Part shown: one piece after another, positions 45,084 to 56,758 of the stretch
How positions within the stretch are numbered: position 1 is the stretch's first letter
Layout of the letters: every line of letters begins with the position of its first letter
Source of the DNA: Kribbella rubisoli
GTDB lineage: Bacteria > Actinomycetota > Actinomycetes > Propionibacteriales > Kribbellaceae
DNA length: 64,000 bases
Direction of reading: 5' to 3'
Assembly (NCBI RefSeq): GCF_004217145.1
Contig: NZ_SHKR01000011.1
Span: forward strand, 1,736,001-1,800,000
Position numbers and translations under genes: made by a program
Notes under the pieces: generated by a model
Databases searched by the model: none
What the model was told of the DNA's origin: nothing
The model's input: only the letters and a program-made list of their open reading frames with translations

Positions 45084-45634
45084 GCCATCTCCTCGAGATC
45101 TATCGGTCGTTCCATCGCGACACCGGCGAGCACAGTGCCGTCGGGCATCGGTAGCTGGGCAGCCTCCACCTCGGTGAAGCCGAAAGCCTTGTAGAGCGGT
45201 ACTCCGGGCAGCGTCGACATCAGCGCCAACTTGGTGAACCCCTCTGCCCGTGCTGCGTCCGTGCACGCGGTCAGGATCGCCCTGCCGAGTCCACGCCGGG
45301 TCCAGTCCGCACGGACGAACATGGCCCGGATGCGCGCCGGCTCGGTCGCGGGGTCGAGCAGTCGCTCGTCAGCTCCCGCAGTACTGGCGTTGAACAGCTT
45401 GTTCCGCCGGCTCCATCCGCCACAGGCGACGATCTCCCCGCCGGCGTCGTGCACGTAGTAGGTGCCGTCCTCGATCAGTGCGGTGTCCAGCGTGGTGATG
45501 TGCTCCGCGGCGCTCGCCGTCTCAGCATCGTCGTAGTACGCCGGGAACACGTCCAGCACGGAGGCCCGGGCTAACTCACCAATCGCAGATCCGTCCGACG
45601 GCACGGCCAAGCGCAACACGGGGTCCACGCGCAC
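45080..45634 (-). CDS. GNAT-family N-acetyltransferase
   Basis: A 184-residue acetyltransferase. The acetyl-CoA motif A is IRAMFVRADWTRRGLGRAILTACTDAARAEG near 105-130 (R-x-x-G-x-G/A with RRGLGR), followed by FTKLALMSTLPGVPLYKAFGFTEVE, the beta-bulge and C-terminal part. The N-terminus has LRLAVPSDGSAIGELARAS. It is translationally coupled to the cupin gene (ATGA). The acceptor substrate is unknown. Confidence 0.88.
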   Translation of the reverse strand: MRVDPVLRLAVPSDGSAIGELARASVLDVFPAYYDDAETASAAEHITTLDTALIEDGTYYVHDAGGEIVACGGWSRRNKLFNASTAGADERLLDPATEPARIRAMFVRADWTRRGLGRAILTACTDAARAEGFTKLALMSTLPGVPLYKAFGFTEVEAAQLPMPDGTVLAGVAMERPIDLEEMA

Positions 45635-45642
45635 AGGCTAGT

Positions 45643-46176
45643 TCACTTCGTACGGCGCTTGTCGGCCCAGGATCTGTAACTGGCGAACATGTTGCCTGCC
45701 GTCACCACGAGGGCGACCAGAAGCAGGATCACGCTGGAGCCCGACAGGATCAGGACGCCTGCGAAGACGACCCCGATACCGAGGCTCTTTGCCAGGTTCA
45801 CGATCAACTCACGGTCCGCCGGCTTCGGCTCGGCCGCGAAGCGCGGCGCGCGGGGAGCCGGACGGGTCGGAGCCGGCGCGGGACGGCGGGCAGCCTTCGG
45901 CCGACTCAGCGGCGGACGTCTCTTGGCGACCGGGACAGGCGAGGCAGCGATCCGCCCGACCTGAGCCAATCGCTCCACTCCGAGCGGCGTCAGCTCGTAG
46001 TCAGCCGGTCCGATGTCCTGTGGGCGGCGGACGACGTGTGACGTGCCGATCAACTCGTCCAGTACAGCCTGGACCTGGTGATCAGTTGCGGCAGTACGGC
46101 TGACCAACTCGGCCCGGTTCAGCGGTCGGCCCTCCAGCTGTCTGAGCACCAGGCGCTCCACCCGCGGGTCCTTCAC
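45643..46176 (-). CDS. Winged-helix-like domain with C-terminal membrane helices
   Basis: A 177-residue protein. Residues 5-75 resemble a small winged helix (VERLVLRQLEGRPLNRAELVSRTAATDHQVQAVLDELI, then VVRRPQDIGPADYELTPLG). A Pro/Arg/Ala linker follows, and the end has one or two membrane helices (SLGIGVVFAGVLILSGSSVILLLVALVVTAGN). I use the GTG at 46176, which overlaps the upstream stop as GTGA; an ATG at 46206 is possible. The same domain order begins the next gene upstream, so the two are paralogues. It may be a membrane-tethered regulator. Confidence 0.72.
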   Translation of the reverse strand: MKDPRVERLVLRQLEGRPLNRAELVSRTAATDHQVQAVLDELIGTSHVVRRPQDIGPADYELTPLGVERLAQVGRIAASPVPVAKRRPPLSRPKAARRPAPAPTRPAPRAPRFAAEPKPADRELIVNLAKSLGIGVVFAGVLILSGSSVILLLVALVVTAGNMFASYRSWADKRRTK

Positions 46177-46877
46177 TTCCGCCCGCGCCCGCCTCGGAAC
46201 TGCCACAGCAGGACGCCGACTACAAGCGCGGTGAACAGCACCGCCGTCGGGAGGCTCGCATGGCTGGACCAGATGGAGCCGGCGATGAACAGGACGATGC
46301 AGAGCACCGGTAGCAGCAACAGGGCAACCGACCCCCAGGTCGGCGGATTGGACCCGGGCGGCAGCGTCACCGGATCGGTGAGGTTCGGCAGCGGCAGGCC
46401 GTCGAAGACCTGCTCCAGCACGCGTCGGGTCTTGCCGGCGGACAGCAGATCCGACCGTCGTTCGAGCTCCGTCCTGTCGATCCGGCCTGCGACGTAATGG
46501 GCAGCCAGGGCTTCCCCACAGACCGCCTTGTCGTCATCGGACAACCAGAGATCCCTCGGGTCCGCCGGCTGCACCTGCCGCGGCCGGATGGTGTCCCTGA
46601 CCGTCGCGACGAACACCTTCCCCATCATCTTCAGTGGCGAGTCAAGGAGTTCCTCGACCACCTCCAGCCGGCCGGATCCGGCCGCGGTGATCTCGTAGTC
46701 GGCCGGTCCGGCATCCTGCGGGCGACGGACGACGTACGTCCCCCGAACCAGGTCGTCCAACGCCGACTGAACCCAGCGCTCGCTGGCGCCCGTACGGCGT
46801 GCCAACTCCGCCCGGGTCAGCGGCGCAACTTGCAAATGCTCGAGAAGCGCATGTTCCAGCGCAGCTTGATCCCCCAC
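46173..46877 (-). CDS. Winged-helix, DUF1707 (SHOCT-like) and membrane-helix protein
   Basis: A 234-residue protein. The first 75 residues parallel the downstream gene (ALLEHLQVAPLTRAELARRTG, VVRRPQDAGPADYEITAAG). A DUF1707 motif follows near 105-155 (LWLSDDDKAVCGEALAAHYVAGRIDRTELERRSDLLSAGKT), and the end holds two membrane helices (WGSVALLLLPVLCIVLFIAG, TAVLFTALVVGVLLWQF). DUF1707 is a short helical motif common in actinobacterial membrane proteins. The start is a GTG at 46877 without a strong ribosome site. The role is unknown. Confidence 0.75.
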   Translation of the reverse strand: MGDQAALEHALLEHLQVAPLTRAELARRTGASERWVQSALDDLVRGTYVVRRPQDAGPADYEITAAGSGRLEVVEELLDSPLKMMGKVFVATVRDTIRPRQVQPADPRDLWLSDDDKAVCGEALAAHYVAGRIDRTELERRSDLLSAGKTRRVLEQVFDGLPLPNLTDPVTLPPGSNPPTWGSVALLLLPVLCIVLFIAGSIWSSHASLPTAVLFTALVVGVLLWQFRGGRGRK

Positions 46878-46903
46878 GGGCTCATTTTCGCAGGTCCAAG
46901 CGG

Positions 46904-49219
46904 TCAGCTGTATGTCAAAAGCAGCAATCCCCCGGAGTACGTCGGGCGCAGTAGAGCCTCCACCCGGATGTACTGCGCATGCACCGGCGTGAAGGTTGTG
47001 GTGTTGAGCTGGTCGACTGCGACGTCGTACGGCGTGGTGTTGTCGACCGGGCGCCACGTGTCCCCGTCGAGCCACAGCACGCGCCAGGTCTGGGGCACGC
47101 GGCACAGGCCGGAGCCGGTGTCGTCGTACCAGTACGCCGAGACCTGCGAGAGCTCGCGCATCAAGCGCAGGTCGTAGGAGATCCACTCCGTCGTCCCGCG
47201 ACGGTCCCACCACGTGAAGCGCGGAATCGACGTGTCTGCAGAGGACTCCGGCACCCGCCCTGAGCCAGGAGCTTCCAGCGAGTCGCCGTCGTTGACATGC
47301 GATGCAGTGATCCGCGTGCGGTAGCTCCACTCCTTGCCATGCGGCGAGACCTGCGGGAACGACGTGACCCGCAGTCGAGCCGCACCCATCGGAATCAGCG
47401 TCACAGTCTCCACAGGTTCTTCCGACCGCGCCGGACCGGGCTGCAGCACTCCGACCACGTCCTCGGTGTCCGCCTCCCACTGCGGGAGCCGTCGCGCCTG
47501 GGTGGTCAGTGCGAGTGGCACTCCCTCGCTAGTGAAGGGATTCGCGCCCGCGTCGCGTCGTACGACGTCAAAGCGCGCGTCGGCGACCAGACCGTAGTTC
47601 CAGGGGGACTCGGGATAGACGGATAGCTCGGGCCACTCGTCAGTCCCACCGATGCGCTCGTACCGCTCATCGATCTGCAGCGAATAGGTCAACGGACCAC
47701 GGTCCACAGACACCGAGCGCTGGTTGTCGTCCCAGACCCTGGTGCTCGTCCGCATCGGCAACAGGAGCTCCACGCGGTCACCGGACCGCCAGGTGCGGTC
47801 CAGCTTCAGCCAGTCGCCGCTGACGTGAACCGGTTGGTCGTTAACCTTCACCGACACCTCATGTACCCAGCCAGGACGCCTTAAATACAAGGGGAATCGC
47901 GCCGCGCCCTGCACAGTGAACGAGACGGTGTCAGAGAACGGGTACTCCGTGTCCTGCACGATGCTCACCGTCTCGCCCCCAGCCCCGACGCGAGCAGTCA
48001 CCTTGCTGGCGGCGTACATCGACGCGGCCAGCCCGTTGTCCGTGGTCGCCAGCCAGAGCTCCTGCGCGTAGTACGGCCAGCCCATGCCGTAGTTGTGTGG
48101 ACAGCATCGGTACTGACGTACGCCGTACTTGTACGCCTGCATCGGGAACGGGTTCTCGAACTGCCCGTGCTTCGGCCGGTCGTCCAGCTGCACACTGTTG
48201 GCACAGGTGATGTAGTGCATCACCTGCTGCTGCGGGTCGTACGACGCTGGCAGCGAGTTGAACGCCAGCTCCTCACACCGGTCCGTCCAGGCCGTGTCAC
48301 CGGTGAAGCGAGTGAGCAGCTCACAGCTGTGCATCAGCTCGACGATCCCGCACGTCTCGAACCCCTGCCGCGGGTCACCGAACCCGGGCCGCGAGTTCTC
48401 GTCTCCGGCGAACCCACCACCGGGGAACTGCCCGTAGAGCCCCATCACCGTCGCATAGTTCCGGTACGTCGCCGCCCGGTGCTTCTCGTCGCCGGACAGC
48501 AGCCAGTACTGCAACGGCTCACGGAACCCCTGCGCCAGGTTGACGTTGTGCCAGGTGGGAATGCCGTCGACGTAGTCCGCCGACCCGCTGTGCATCTTGG
48601 TCACCAGGTCGAGCAGCCACTCGTCTCCGGTGCGGTTGTAGAGCCAGTACGCACTGTCGATGTTGTCGCCCCAGCGGAACGCACCCCACGACCGGTTGAA
48701 CACCTCCGGCGGCTGCGTGTTCTGAAACCCCAGGTACTTCGTCATGAACGGAATGACCCGCTCGTCACCGGAGTACTCGTGCCAGGACCGGAATGCGGCC
48801 AGCAGCGGCATGCCCGGCCAGAAGTCCGGCCCGCTCTCCAGTGAGGTCCGCAGCCGTTCGGGACCGAACCATCCGTCGGCGGCCTGGGTCCCGAGGATGC
48901 CTTCCATCCACCGCTGTGTCCTGGTCAGTACGCCGGTGTTGCCGGTGACATACCCGAGGTCACCGAAGCCGCGAAGCCAGTACGGCAGCTCCTCCCACGC
49001 TCCCTGCGCCGGGTCGACCCAGCCGTTCGTCTCGTAGACCAGGAAGTCCGAGATCTCGTCATACCGGCCGCAGAGTCCGTCGACCTGCAGCTCGAGCTGC
49101 TGCGCCAGCCAGCCGCGCGGCTCGACTGCACCGGGTGGGAGCTTCTGGAACGGCACGGGCCGGAGCGGCGCGCGCTGCGGGACGTAGTGGCCGCCACGGC
49201 CGGCAGGTGGAGTGGGCAT
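46904..49219 (-). CDS. GH127 beta-L-arabinofuranosidase-like enzyme
   Basis: A 771-residue enzyme without a signal peptide, so probably cytoplasmic. The (alpha/alpha)6 barrel covers about 15-430. Catalytic features of GH127 are in place: GFETCGIVELMHS near 290-302 (acid Glu and zinc Cys) and RQYRCCPHNYGMGWPYY near 380-396, where the paired cysteines provide the nucleophile and a zinc ligand. Two beta-sandwich domains and a final jelly-roll (TEWISYDLRL, VSAYWYDDTGSG) follow. It would release L-arabinofuranose from beta-linked arabino-oligosaccharides. AAAGG precedes the ATG at 49219. It is divergent from a LacI regulator 159 bases away. Confidence 0.92.
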   Translation of the reverse strand: MPTPPAGRGGHYVPQRAPLRPVPFQKLPPGAVEPRGWLAQQLELQVDGLCGRYDEISDFLVYETNGWVDPAQGAWEELPYWLRGFGDLGYVTGNTGVLTRTQRWMEGILGTQAADGWFGPERLRTSLESGPDFWPGMPLLAAFRSWHEYSGDERVIPFMTKYLGFQNTQPPEVFNRSWGAFRWGDNIDSAYWLYNRTGDEWLLDLVTKMHSGSADYVDGIPTWHNVNLAQGFREPLQYWLLSGDEKHRAATYRNYATVMGLYGQFPGGGFAGDENSRPGFGDPRQGFETCGIVELMHSCELLTRFTGDTAWTDRCEELAFNSLPASYDPQQQVMHYITCANSVQLDDRPKHGQFENPFPMQAYKYGVRQYRCCPHNYGMGWPYYAQELWLATTDNGLAASMYAASKVTARVGAGGETVSIVQDTEYPFSDTVSFTVQGAARFPLYLRRPGWVHEVSVKVNDQPVHVSGDWLKLDRTWRSGDRVELLLPMRTSTRVWDDNQRSVSVDRGPLTYSLQIDERYERIGGTDEWPELSVYPESPWNYGLVADARFDVVRRDAGANPFTSEGVPLALTTQARRLPQWEADTEDVVGVLQPGPARSEEPVETVTLIPMGAARLRVTSFPQVSPHGKEWSYRTRITASHVNDGDSLEAPGSGRVPESSADTSIPRFTWWDRRGTTEWISYDLRLMRELSQVSAYWYDDTGSGLCRVPQTWRVLWLDGDTWRPVDNTTPYDVAVDQLNTTTFTPVHAQYIRVEALLRPTYSGGLLLLTYS

Positions 49220-49378
49220 GGCTATGCCTTTCTGACGAGGAACGACGGCAATACCGCACACGTTTTCCGTGATTGACAACGTAGGACTAGACAATGCGCC
49301 GGTCAAGATCAAAGTACAGGTCAGCAGGGTTCTCCGACGCTCCTGCTAGGCTTCGCCGCAAGAACGGAAGGAAACGCC

Positions 49379-50350
49379 ATGAAGAGGCCAGGAGTGCGGA
49401 TCACCGACGTCGCCGCGCTCGCCGGCGTGTCCGCCGGAACCGCCTCGAAGGCGCTGAACAACACCGGCCAGCTCAGCCAGGAGACGCGATCCCGGGTACG
49501 ACGAGCCGCCGCGCAGCTCGGGTTCACGCCGGACGCCCGCGGCCGCGCGCTCTCATCCGGCCGGACGTACACCGTCGCGCTACTGACCACAGACAGCTCG
49601 GGCCGCTTCAGCATCCCGATCATGCGCGGCGTGGAGGACGTACTCAGCGCAGGCGAGCTGGCGACCGTCCTGTGCGACACCCGCGACGATCCGCTCCGCG
49701 AACAGAGCTACTTGCGCACACTGGTCGCCCGTGGTGTCGACGGCATCGTCGTGACCGGTCGGCGAACCGAGCCGCGCCCGCCGATCGACGTACCGCTGCC
49801 AGTCGTCTATGCGCTCGCTGCGTCGACCAATCCGGCGGATGCGTCGGTCATAGTCGACGACGCGGCCGGGGCCGCCGCCACGATCACCCACCTGCAAGGC
49901 CTCGGGTGCACTCGGATCGCCCACATCACCGGCCCGGCCCACCACCGCTCCGCAGCAGAACGCGCCGAGGCCGTCGCCGCTGCGCTGTGCACCGAGCCGC
50001 TGTTCGGCGACTGGTCCGAACGCTGGGGCCGCCAAGCGACAGACCTGGTACTGCGCGAGCACCCGGACGCAATCACCTGTGGCAGCGACCAGATCGCCCG
50101 CGGCGTCTGCGACCGCCTGCGCGAGCTGGGCCGCTCAGTCCCCGACGAGATCGCCGTCACCGGCTATGACAACTGGCCGGTGATGGCCCTGGCCAGCAGG
50201 CCGCCGCTCACCACCGTCGATCTCCGCCTCGAAGACCTGGGTCGCCGCGCCGCCTCCCTGCTCTTGGAAGCGATCGCAGGCACGCCGCATCACGGCGTAC
50301 TCGAACTCCCCGCTCAGCTGGTCACACGGGAGTCGACGCTAGGAGCCTGA
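49379..50350 (+). CDS. LacI-family transcriptional regulator
   Basis: A 323-residue regulator. The helix-turn-helix and hinge are at 5-60: RITDVAALAGVSAGTASKALNNTGQLSQETRSRVRRAAAQLG by parts, then GRALSSGRTYTVALLTTDSSG. The ligand domain has the periplasmic-binding fold (IPIMRGVEDVLSAGELATVL, VARGVDGIVVTGRR, VIVDDAAGAAATITHLQGLGCTRIAHI, CGSDQIARGVCDRLRELG). Being divergent from the GH127 gene it probably represses it, with an arabinose-containing sugar as inducer. A loose dyad ATTG/CAAT near 49272-49295 is a possible operator. Its stop overlaps the convergent DUF1707 gene by 12 bases. Confidence 0.92.
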   Translation: MKRPGVRITDVAALAGVSAGTASKALNNTGQLSQETRSRVRRAAAQLGFTPDARGRALSSGRTYTVALLTTDSSGRFSIPIMRGVEDVLSAGELATVLCDTRDDPLREQSYLRTLVARGVDGIVVTGRRTEPRPPIDVPLPVVYALAASTNPADASVIVDDAAGAAATITHLQGLGCTRIAHITGPAHHRSAAERAEAVAAALCTEPLFGDWSERWGRQATDLVLREHPDAITCGSDQIARGVCDRLRELGRSVPDEIAVTGYDNWPVMALASRPPLTTVDLRLEDLGRRAASLLLEAIAGTPHHGVLELPAQLVTRESTLGA

Positions 50351-50833
50351 CCGCCGGCGTTCCTCCCGGGCCGGTCGTGATGCCCAGCGGTACGCGTAGA
50401 ACGTCCACGCCAGCGCCGGCAGCGCGAAGATCGCCGCAGCGATCTCACGTCCGAACACCATGAACACCAGTCCGGTCAGCACGAACGGCACTGCCATCCA
50501 AGCGGCTGCGGCGAACCCAGCCCACCGCCACTTCCCCGGCTTCCGCTCCGGCGGCTTGTACAGCGAGGGAGCCGGCAGCCCGGCAAAGATCGGCTGCAGG
50601 TCGCCATGCGTCACGGCATCGTTCAGCAGATCGACCCGCCGATGCAGCTCCAGCTCATCCAGCCGGCCGATCGCGAACTGCTCCGCCAACTCATCCGTGG
50701 CGACCCGGCGCTCCTCGTCCGTCAACCGGATCTGAGCCATCCGCCGCCGCGCCGCGGCAGCCCGAGCCTCCTGGCCGGCCGCAGCCGCCAGCCCCATCAA
50801 CTCCCCCGGCTTGACCGGCCGCCGCTCCGCCAT
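50339..50833 (-). CDS. DUF1707 membrane protein
   Basis: A 164-residue protein. The N-terminal 35 residues are basic and Ala-rich. The DUF1707 motif is near 35-75 (IRLTDEERRVATDELAEQFAIGRLDELELHRRVDLLNDA, in parts), then PIFAGLPAPSLYKPP leads to two membrane helices (WAGFAAAAWMAVPFVLTGLVFMVF and IAAAIFALPALAWTFYAYRW). It shares the motif order and the GLPAP/GLPLP linker with the gene at 46173. Function unknown. Confidence 0.78.
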   Translation of the reverse strand: MAERRPVKPGELMGLAAAAGQEARAAAARRRMAQIRLTDEERRVATDELAEQFAIGRLDELELHRRVDLLNDAVTHGDLQPIFAGLPAPSLYKPPERKPGKWRWAGFAAAAWMAVPFVLTGLVFMVFGREIAAAIFALPALAWTFYAYRWASRPAREERRRSGS

Positions 50834-50842
50834 CCATCACCT

Positions 50843-50861
50843 CACTCGTCTCCACCGAGTG
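50843..50861. terminator. Small hairpin after purL
   Basis: CACTCG and CGAGTG form a six-base stem around a seven-base loop, 15 bases past the purL stop on the minus strand and ten bases before the DUF1707 start. It may end the purine transcript. No T run follows, so support is modest. Confidence 0.35.
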
Positions 50862-50875
50862 TGCCAGAGAGGTGT

Positions 50876-53149
<2,274 letters not shown>

Positions 53150-53150
53150 G

Positions 53151-55205
53151 TTAGGACTCCTGCACTAGGTGGGACTCAGGTGAAACGGTAGCGGGCTGCC
53201 GGGAAGCCATGAGATGAGCCACCAGCAGCGGGACAGCGAAGCCGGCCATGATCGCGGGCAGTGCGACCCCGGCGTCGTTCAGAAGCATGCCGACGAGACC
53301 ACAGGTCGACAGGGCCAGCAGCGTGGGCCGGACCATCGGCAGGCTGCCGTAGAACTCCCGGTACGACTCCGAGGGCACACGGTTCGGCAGGACTGTCGCC
53401 AGCATGAGGAGGACGACCGCGACGAGCATCAGCCACCCGGCCGGTCCGCTGAAGAACTGGACCGCCATCTGGAGCTTGCGGATGAGTACGTCGCTGACGT
53501 CGCCGTCGAGGAGCCGTGCGACGAACGTACCGAAGTGGCTGCGCTGCTCGGGCGGACGCAAGTAGTCGAGGAAGGCGACCACAGACACCGCCAGTACGCC
53601 GGCAACGCCCACGCCGATCAGTGCGCGCAGCGAGATGGTGCCCTTCCAGGTCAGCCAGGCCATCAGCAGCACAGCCGGGGTCAGCGCGATGATGCCGCCG
53701 AAGTCAGTACCCCAGCCCGGTTTGCCGTCCACAACGATCGCAGCACCGCCGATGGCCAGTACTGCGAGTGCGGCCTGCACTCTGCTCTTGTCGAGCAGCT
53801 TCTGCGCGGCCCACCCGGCTGTGACCAGCGCACCGACCGCCAGCGTCGCGAACGTCGAGTTGCCGAAGCCATAGAACCGCCCACCGATCACAGGTCCGTC
53901 AGCGAACATGCTGCCGACCTGCATCGGCGTACCGAGCACTCCGTCGACCAACAGGAGCAGGTACGCCGCCAGCGCGAGCCCGAGGTACGCGTACCGCTTC
54001 AGGAACACCTGCGCGACCGCTGCGGAGAGCACGCTGATGCCGATCGTCACGGCGTACAGGGAGAACGCGGGCGACGGCCACCGCCACCACACCGTCGCCT
54101 GCGCCAGGAAGACCGCAATGAAGAACCCACCCTGCACAAGGAGGGCGAACACCGCGGTACGGCGGGACGTCGGGCTGCGCCTGATCAGGAACCACACCAG
54201 TGCGAGCACCTCGGCGCCGACGATCGTCAACGCGACTGCGAACAGCACCGGCCGCGGCTGCTCGAACCGCTGGTTGGCGTCCAGCCTGTCCTCGATCACC
54301 GCCGCCGCATTCGTGTGCAGGTCACCGGTGAAGTGGATCTCCGCGCCGTCGAGAGGTCCTGCCTTCTCGGACCCGGCGGGGTCGACCGGCTTGGCCTCAC
54401 CACGCAGGACGGTGGCCGTGATGTCGGTCAGCTGGATCATGCCGGGGCGGCGGGTCGAGTCGCTGGTCAGCCAGCGCGGCCCGTTGTCCGGAGGCAGTTG
54501 CATTGCCACGAGGGTTTGCTGATGTGCGTCGGCCGTCTCCTGGCCGACGCCGACGAGCAGCACCCAGCCACCTGCTGCTCTGGCCTGCGCCACCAGGTCG
54601 GCTACGTGCTTGCGTGCTTCGTCGCGTCCTTCGCGGAGCGGCATCGCTCCGGCGTCGACGATCGCGTCGCCACATGCGGTACTGGCGAGCTTGGAGTCGT
54701 CGAACTCCGGGCTCCAGTTGGCGACCGTGCCGTCCGTCTTCGCTACCGCGATTGCCGCGCCCGGTCCGAAGCCGCAGACGCGGTCGCGGCTGACGCCGAG
54801 GCGGCCGATGGGTGCGCCGGTGTGGTGCTCGGCCTGGCGGTCGACGTACGTCTGCCAGCCGGTGATCTTGCCGTCGGTCACTGCGGGCAGGTCACCGCAC
54901 GGCTGGTCCGGCACGTTGCCCCAGGCGCGCGTCCCTGCACTGATCGTCAGCCAGCCGTCGATCGGACAGGTGTGCGGCCCGGCCGTCTTCACCGAGATCG
55001 ACCCGACGTGTGACTTGTTCACCAGAGCAGTCAGCTCCGGCGACGCCTGCACGTCACTCCAGGTCAACCCGGGTACGCCGATCACCACGACCTTGGCCAT
55101 CAGGTCGGCCGGCTGCGCGGTCGCCGTACCAGTGGCCGCAAGGACGATCGCCGCGGCTAGTAAGAGGGTGCGGGCCAGGAGCGACCGCACCCGGGTGAGG
55201 CTCAT
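53151..55205 (-). CDS. Large membrane protein with alkaline-phosphatase-like outer domain
   Basis: A 684-residue protein. A signal peptide ([20 protein letters not shown]) leads to an outer domain of about 300 residues, with [38 protein letters not shown] and [14 protein letters not shown]. This order suggests the alkaline phosphatase/sulfatase fold, though I cannot assign all metal ligands. From about 325 there are some ten membrane helices ([21 protein letters not shown] onward), ending at a cytoplasmic tail. Its start overlaps the purQ stop by one base and its stop lies one base before purL. The function is unknown; a cell-envelope role is likely. Confidence 0.8.
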   Translation of the reverse strand: MSLTRVRSLLARTLLLAAAIVLAATGTATAQPADLMAKVVVIGVPGLTWSDVQASPELTALVNKSHVGSISVKTAGPHTCPIDGWLTISAGTRAWGNVPDQPCGDLPAVTDGKITGWQTYVDRQAEHHTGAPIGRLGVSRDRVCGFGPGAAIAVAKTDGTVANWSPEFDDSKLASTACGDAIVDAGAMPLREGRDEARKHVADLVAQARAAGGWVLLVGVGQETADAHQQTLVAMQLPPDNGPRWLTSDSTRRPGMIQLTDITATVLRGEAKPVDPAGSEKAGPLDGAEIHFTGDLHTNAAAVIEDRLDANQRFEQPRPVLFAVALTIVGAEVLALVWFLIRRSPTSRRTAVFALLVQGGFFIAVFLAQATVWWRWPSPAFSLYAVTIGISVLSAAVAQVFLKRYAYLGLALAAYLLLLVDGVLGTPMQVGSMFADGPVIGGRFYGFGNSTFATLAVGALVTAGWAAQKLLDKSRVQAALAVLAIGGAAIVVDGKPGWGTDFGGIIALTPAVLLMAWLTWKGTISLRALIGVGVAGVLAVSVVAFLDYLRPPEQRSHFGTFVARLLDGDVSDVLIRKLQMAVQFFSGPAGWLMLVAVVLLMLATVLPNRVPSESYREFYGSLPMVRPTLLALSTCGLVGMLLNDAGVALPAIMAGFAVPLLVAHLMASRQPATVSPESHLVQES

Positions 55206-55876
55206 CAGGAGGCGACGACGGCCTTCAGCACCGAGGTGAAGAAGCCCAGGCCGTCCGTGGTCGGTCCGGTGAGAGTCTCGACGCAGTGCTCCGGGTGCGG
55301 CATCAGGCCGACCACGTTGCCGCGCTCGTTGGTGATGCCTGCGATGTCGCGGTACGAGCCGTTCGGGTTCTCGTCCAGGTAGCGGGCGACCACCCGGCCC
55401 TCACCCTCCAGCCGGTCCAGCGTCGCCTCGTCGGCGACGTACGAACCGTCCTGGTTCTTCAGCACGATGGTGATCTCGTGGTTGGCGTCGTAGTCGCTGG
55501 TCCAGGCGGTGCGGTTGTTCTCGATCCGCAGCGGCTGGTCCTTGCAGATGAACTTGCGGTGGTGGTTCTTGATCAGCGCGCCCGGCAGCAGGTGCGACTC
55601 GCACAGCACCTGGAAGCCGTTGCAGATCCCCAGCACCGGCATGCCCTCGCCGGCCTTCTTGATGATGGTCTCCATCACCGGGGCGAACCGGGAGATCGCA
55701 CCGGCGCGCAGGTAGTCGCCGTACGAGAAGCCGCCGGGCAGGACGACCGCGTCCACACCGTGCAGGTCGGCGTCACCGTGCCAGAGCGCGACCGCCTCGG
55801 CACCGGCCACCGCGGCCGCACGACGGGCGTCGACGTCGTCCAGCGAGCCCGGGAAGGTGACGACCCCGATCTTCAC
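55205..55876 (-). CDS. purQ: Phosphoribosylformylglycinamidine synthase glutaminase subunit PurQ
   Basis: A 223-residue class I glutamine amidotransferase that supplies ammonia to PurL. The nucleophile elbow is [14 protein letters not shown] near 85 (Cys), and the other triad residues are in [11 protein letters not shown] near 195 (His, Glu). [21 protein letters not shown] near 45-65 is typical of PurQ. Its start overlaps the purS stop by four bases. It requires PurS and PurL for activity. Confidence 0.96.
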   Translation of the reverse strand: MKIGVVTFPGSLDDVDARRAAAVAGAEAVALWHGDADLHGVDAVVLPGGFSYGDYLRAGAISRFAPVMETIIKKAGEGMPVLGICNGFQVLCESHLLPGALIKNHHRKFICKDQPLRIENNRTAWTSDYDANHEITIVLKNQDGSYVADEATLDRLEGEGRVVARYLDENPNGSYRDIAGITNERGNVVGLMPHPEHCVETLTGPTTDGLGFFTSVLKAVVAS

Positions 55877-56124
55877 TGTCCGTTCTCCACATGCAGCGTG
55901 TAGTCCTCGATCACCGGGTTGGCCAGCAGGGTGTCCGCGGCCTTCCGGATCTCGGCGACCCGCTCCTCGGTCGCCTCACCGTCCAGGGTGATCTCGAAGC
56001 GCTTTCCCTGCCGGACGTCGGCCACGCCGTCAAAGCCGAGCCGGCCGAACGCGCCGTGCACCGCCTTGCCCTGCGGGTCGAGAATCTCGGGCTTGAGCAT
56101 GACGTCGACGACAACGCGAGCCAC
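55873..56124 (-). CDS. purS: Phosphoribosylformylglycinamidine synthase subunit PurS
   Basis: An 83-residue subunit starting [19 protein letters not shown]. The family motif [25 protein letters not shown] (in parts) is followed by a two-stranded end with [14 protein letters not shown]. PurS dimers bridge PurQ and PurL so that ammonia is channelled. It is the first gene of the cluster; the promoter lies in the 112 bases shared with the divergent PadR gene. Confidence 0.96.
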   Translation of the reverse strand: MARVVVDVMLKPEILDPQGKAVHGAFGRLGFDGVADVRQGKRFEITLDGEATEERVAEIRKAADTLLANPVIEDYTLHVENGQ

Positions 56125-56211
56125 TGACTACTCCAGGTTCGTTGCGGGGTGACGCCTGAATCCTACCGAGCACGGTCCAGAATGCCGCATCCTGGACTAT
56201 TCACTCAGTAC

Positions 56212-56226
56212 ATACACGCGGTGTAT
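56212..56226. promoter_or_regulatory. Probable PadR operator
   Basis: ATACAC-GCG-GTGTAT is a perfect 15-bp palindrome ending ten bases before the PadR ATG. It overlaps a TATAGT that could be the -10 element. PadR proteins bind AT-rich sites of this kind in their own promoters. Confidence 0.6.
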
Positions 56227-56236
56227 AGTCACCGCT

Positions 56237-56758
56237 ATGGCCACCGCAGAGCTCGTGCTCGGGCTCCTGTCCGCCGGACCGGCACACGGGTACGACGTGA
56301 AGCGCGGCCATGACGCTTGGTTCCCCGACAGCCGCCCCCTGGCCTTTGGCCAGGTGTACACGACACTGGGGCGACTGGAGCGCGACGGACTGGTCGAGGT
56401 GGTCGACAAGACATCGGGCGGAGGCCCGGACCGGACCGTCTACGCGCTCACGAGCAAGGGCCGCGACCACCTGGCCGACTGGCTCAACGATCCGGTCCCA
56501 CCGGCCTGGGGCAGCGCCGACGAGGTACTGCGGAAGCTCGTGGCGGCCATCCGCACCGGAGGGGACGCCGCCGGCTTCCTCGCCCGTCAGCGCGCCAGCC
56601 ACCTGCGGCGGATCCGCGAACTGCGCGAGACTCCCGCCGACGACGACCCGACCTCACCACTGGTCCGCGAGTACATCGTGGCCCATCTCGACGCCGATCT
56701 GCGCTGGCTGGACAGCGCCTTGGACCGCATCTCAGAGCAAAGGGGGGCTCACAGATGA
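56237..56758 (+). CDS. PadR-family transcriptional regulator
   Basis: A 173-residue regulator. The winged helix at 4-80 has LVLGLLSAGPAHGYDVKRGHD, PLAFGQVYTTLGRLERDGLVEVV and DRTVYALTSKGRDHLADWL. The C-terminal helical part (80-170) belongs to the longer PadR subtype. Its stop overlaps the ATG of the ATP-binding protein (ATGA), so it heads an operon with an ABC exporter, a common layout in which the regulator senses the exported drug. Confidence 0.92.
   Translation: MATAELVLGLLSAGPAHGYDVKRGHDAWFPDSRPLAFGQVYTTLGRLERDGLVEVVDKTSGGGPDRTVYALTSKGRDHLADWLNDPVPPAWGSADEVLRKLVAAIRTGGDAAGFLARQRASHLRRIRELRETPADDDPTSPLVREYIVAHLDADLRWLDSALDRISEQRGAHR

Noticed and set aside
49272..49295. ATTG/CAAT dyad as the definite LacI operator
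   Set aside because: The arms match at only six of eight positions and lack the CG-centred core. It is mentioned as a possibility but not listed as a feature.
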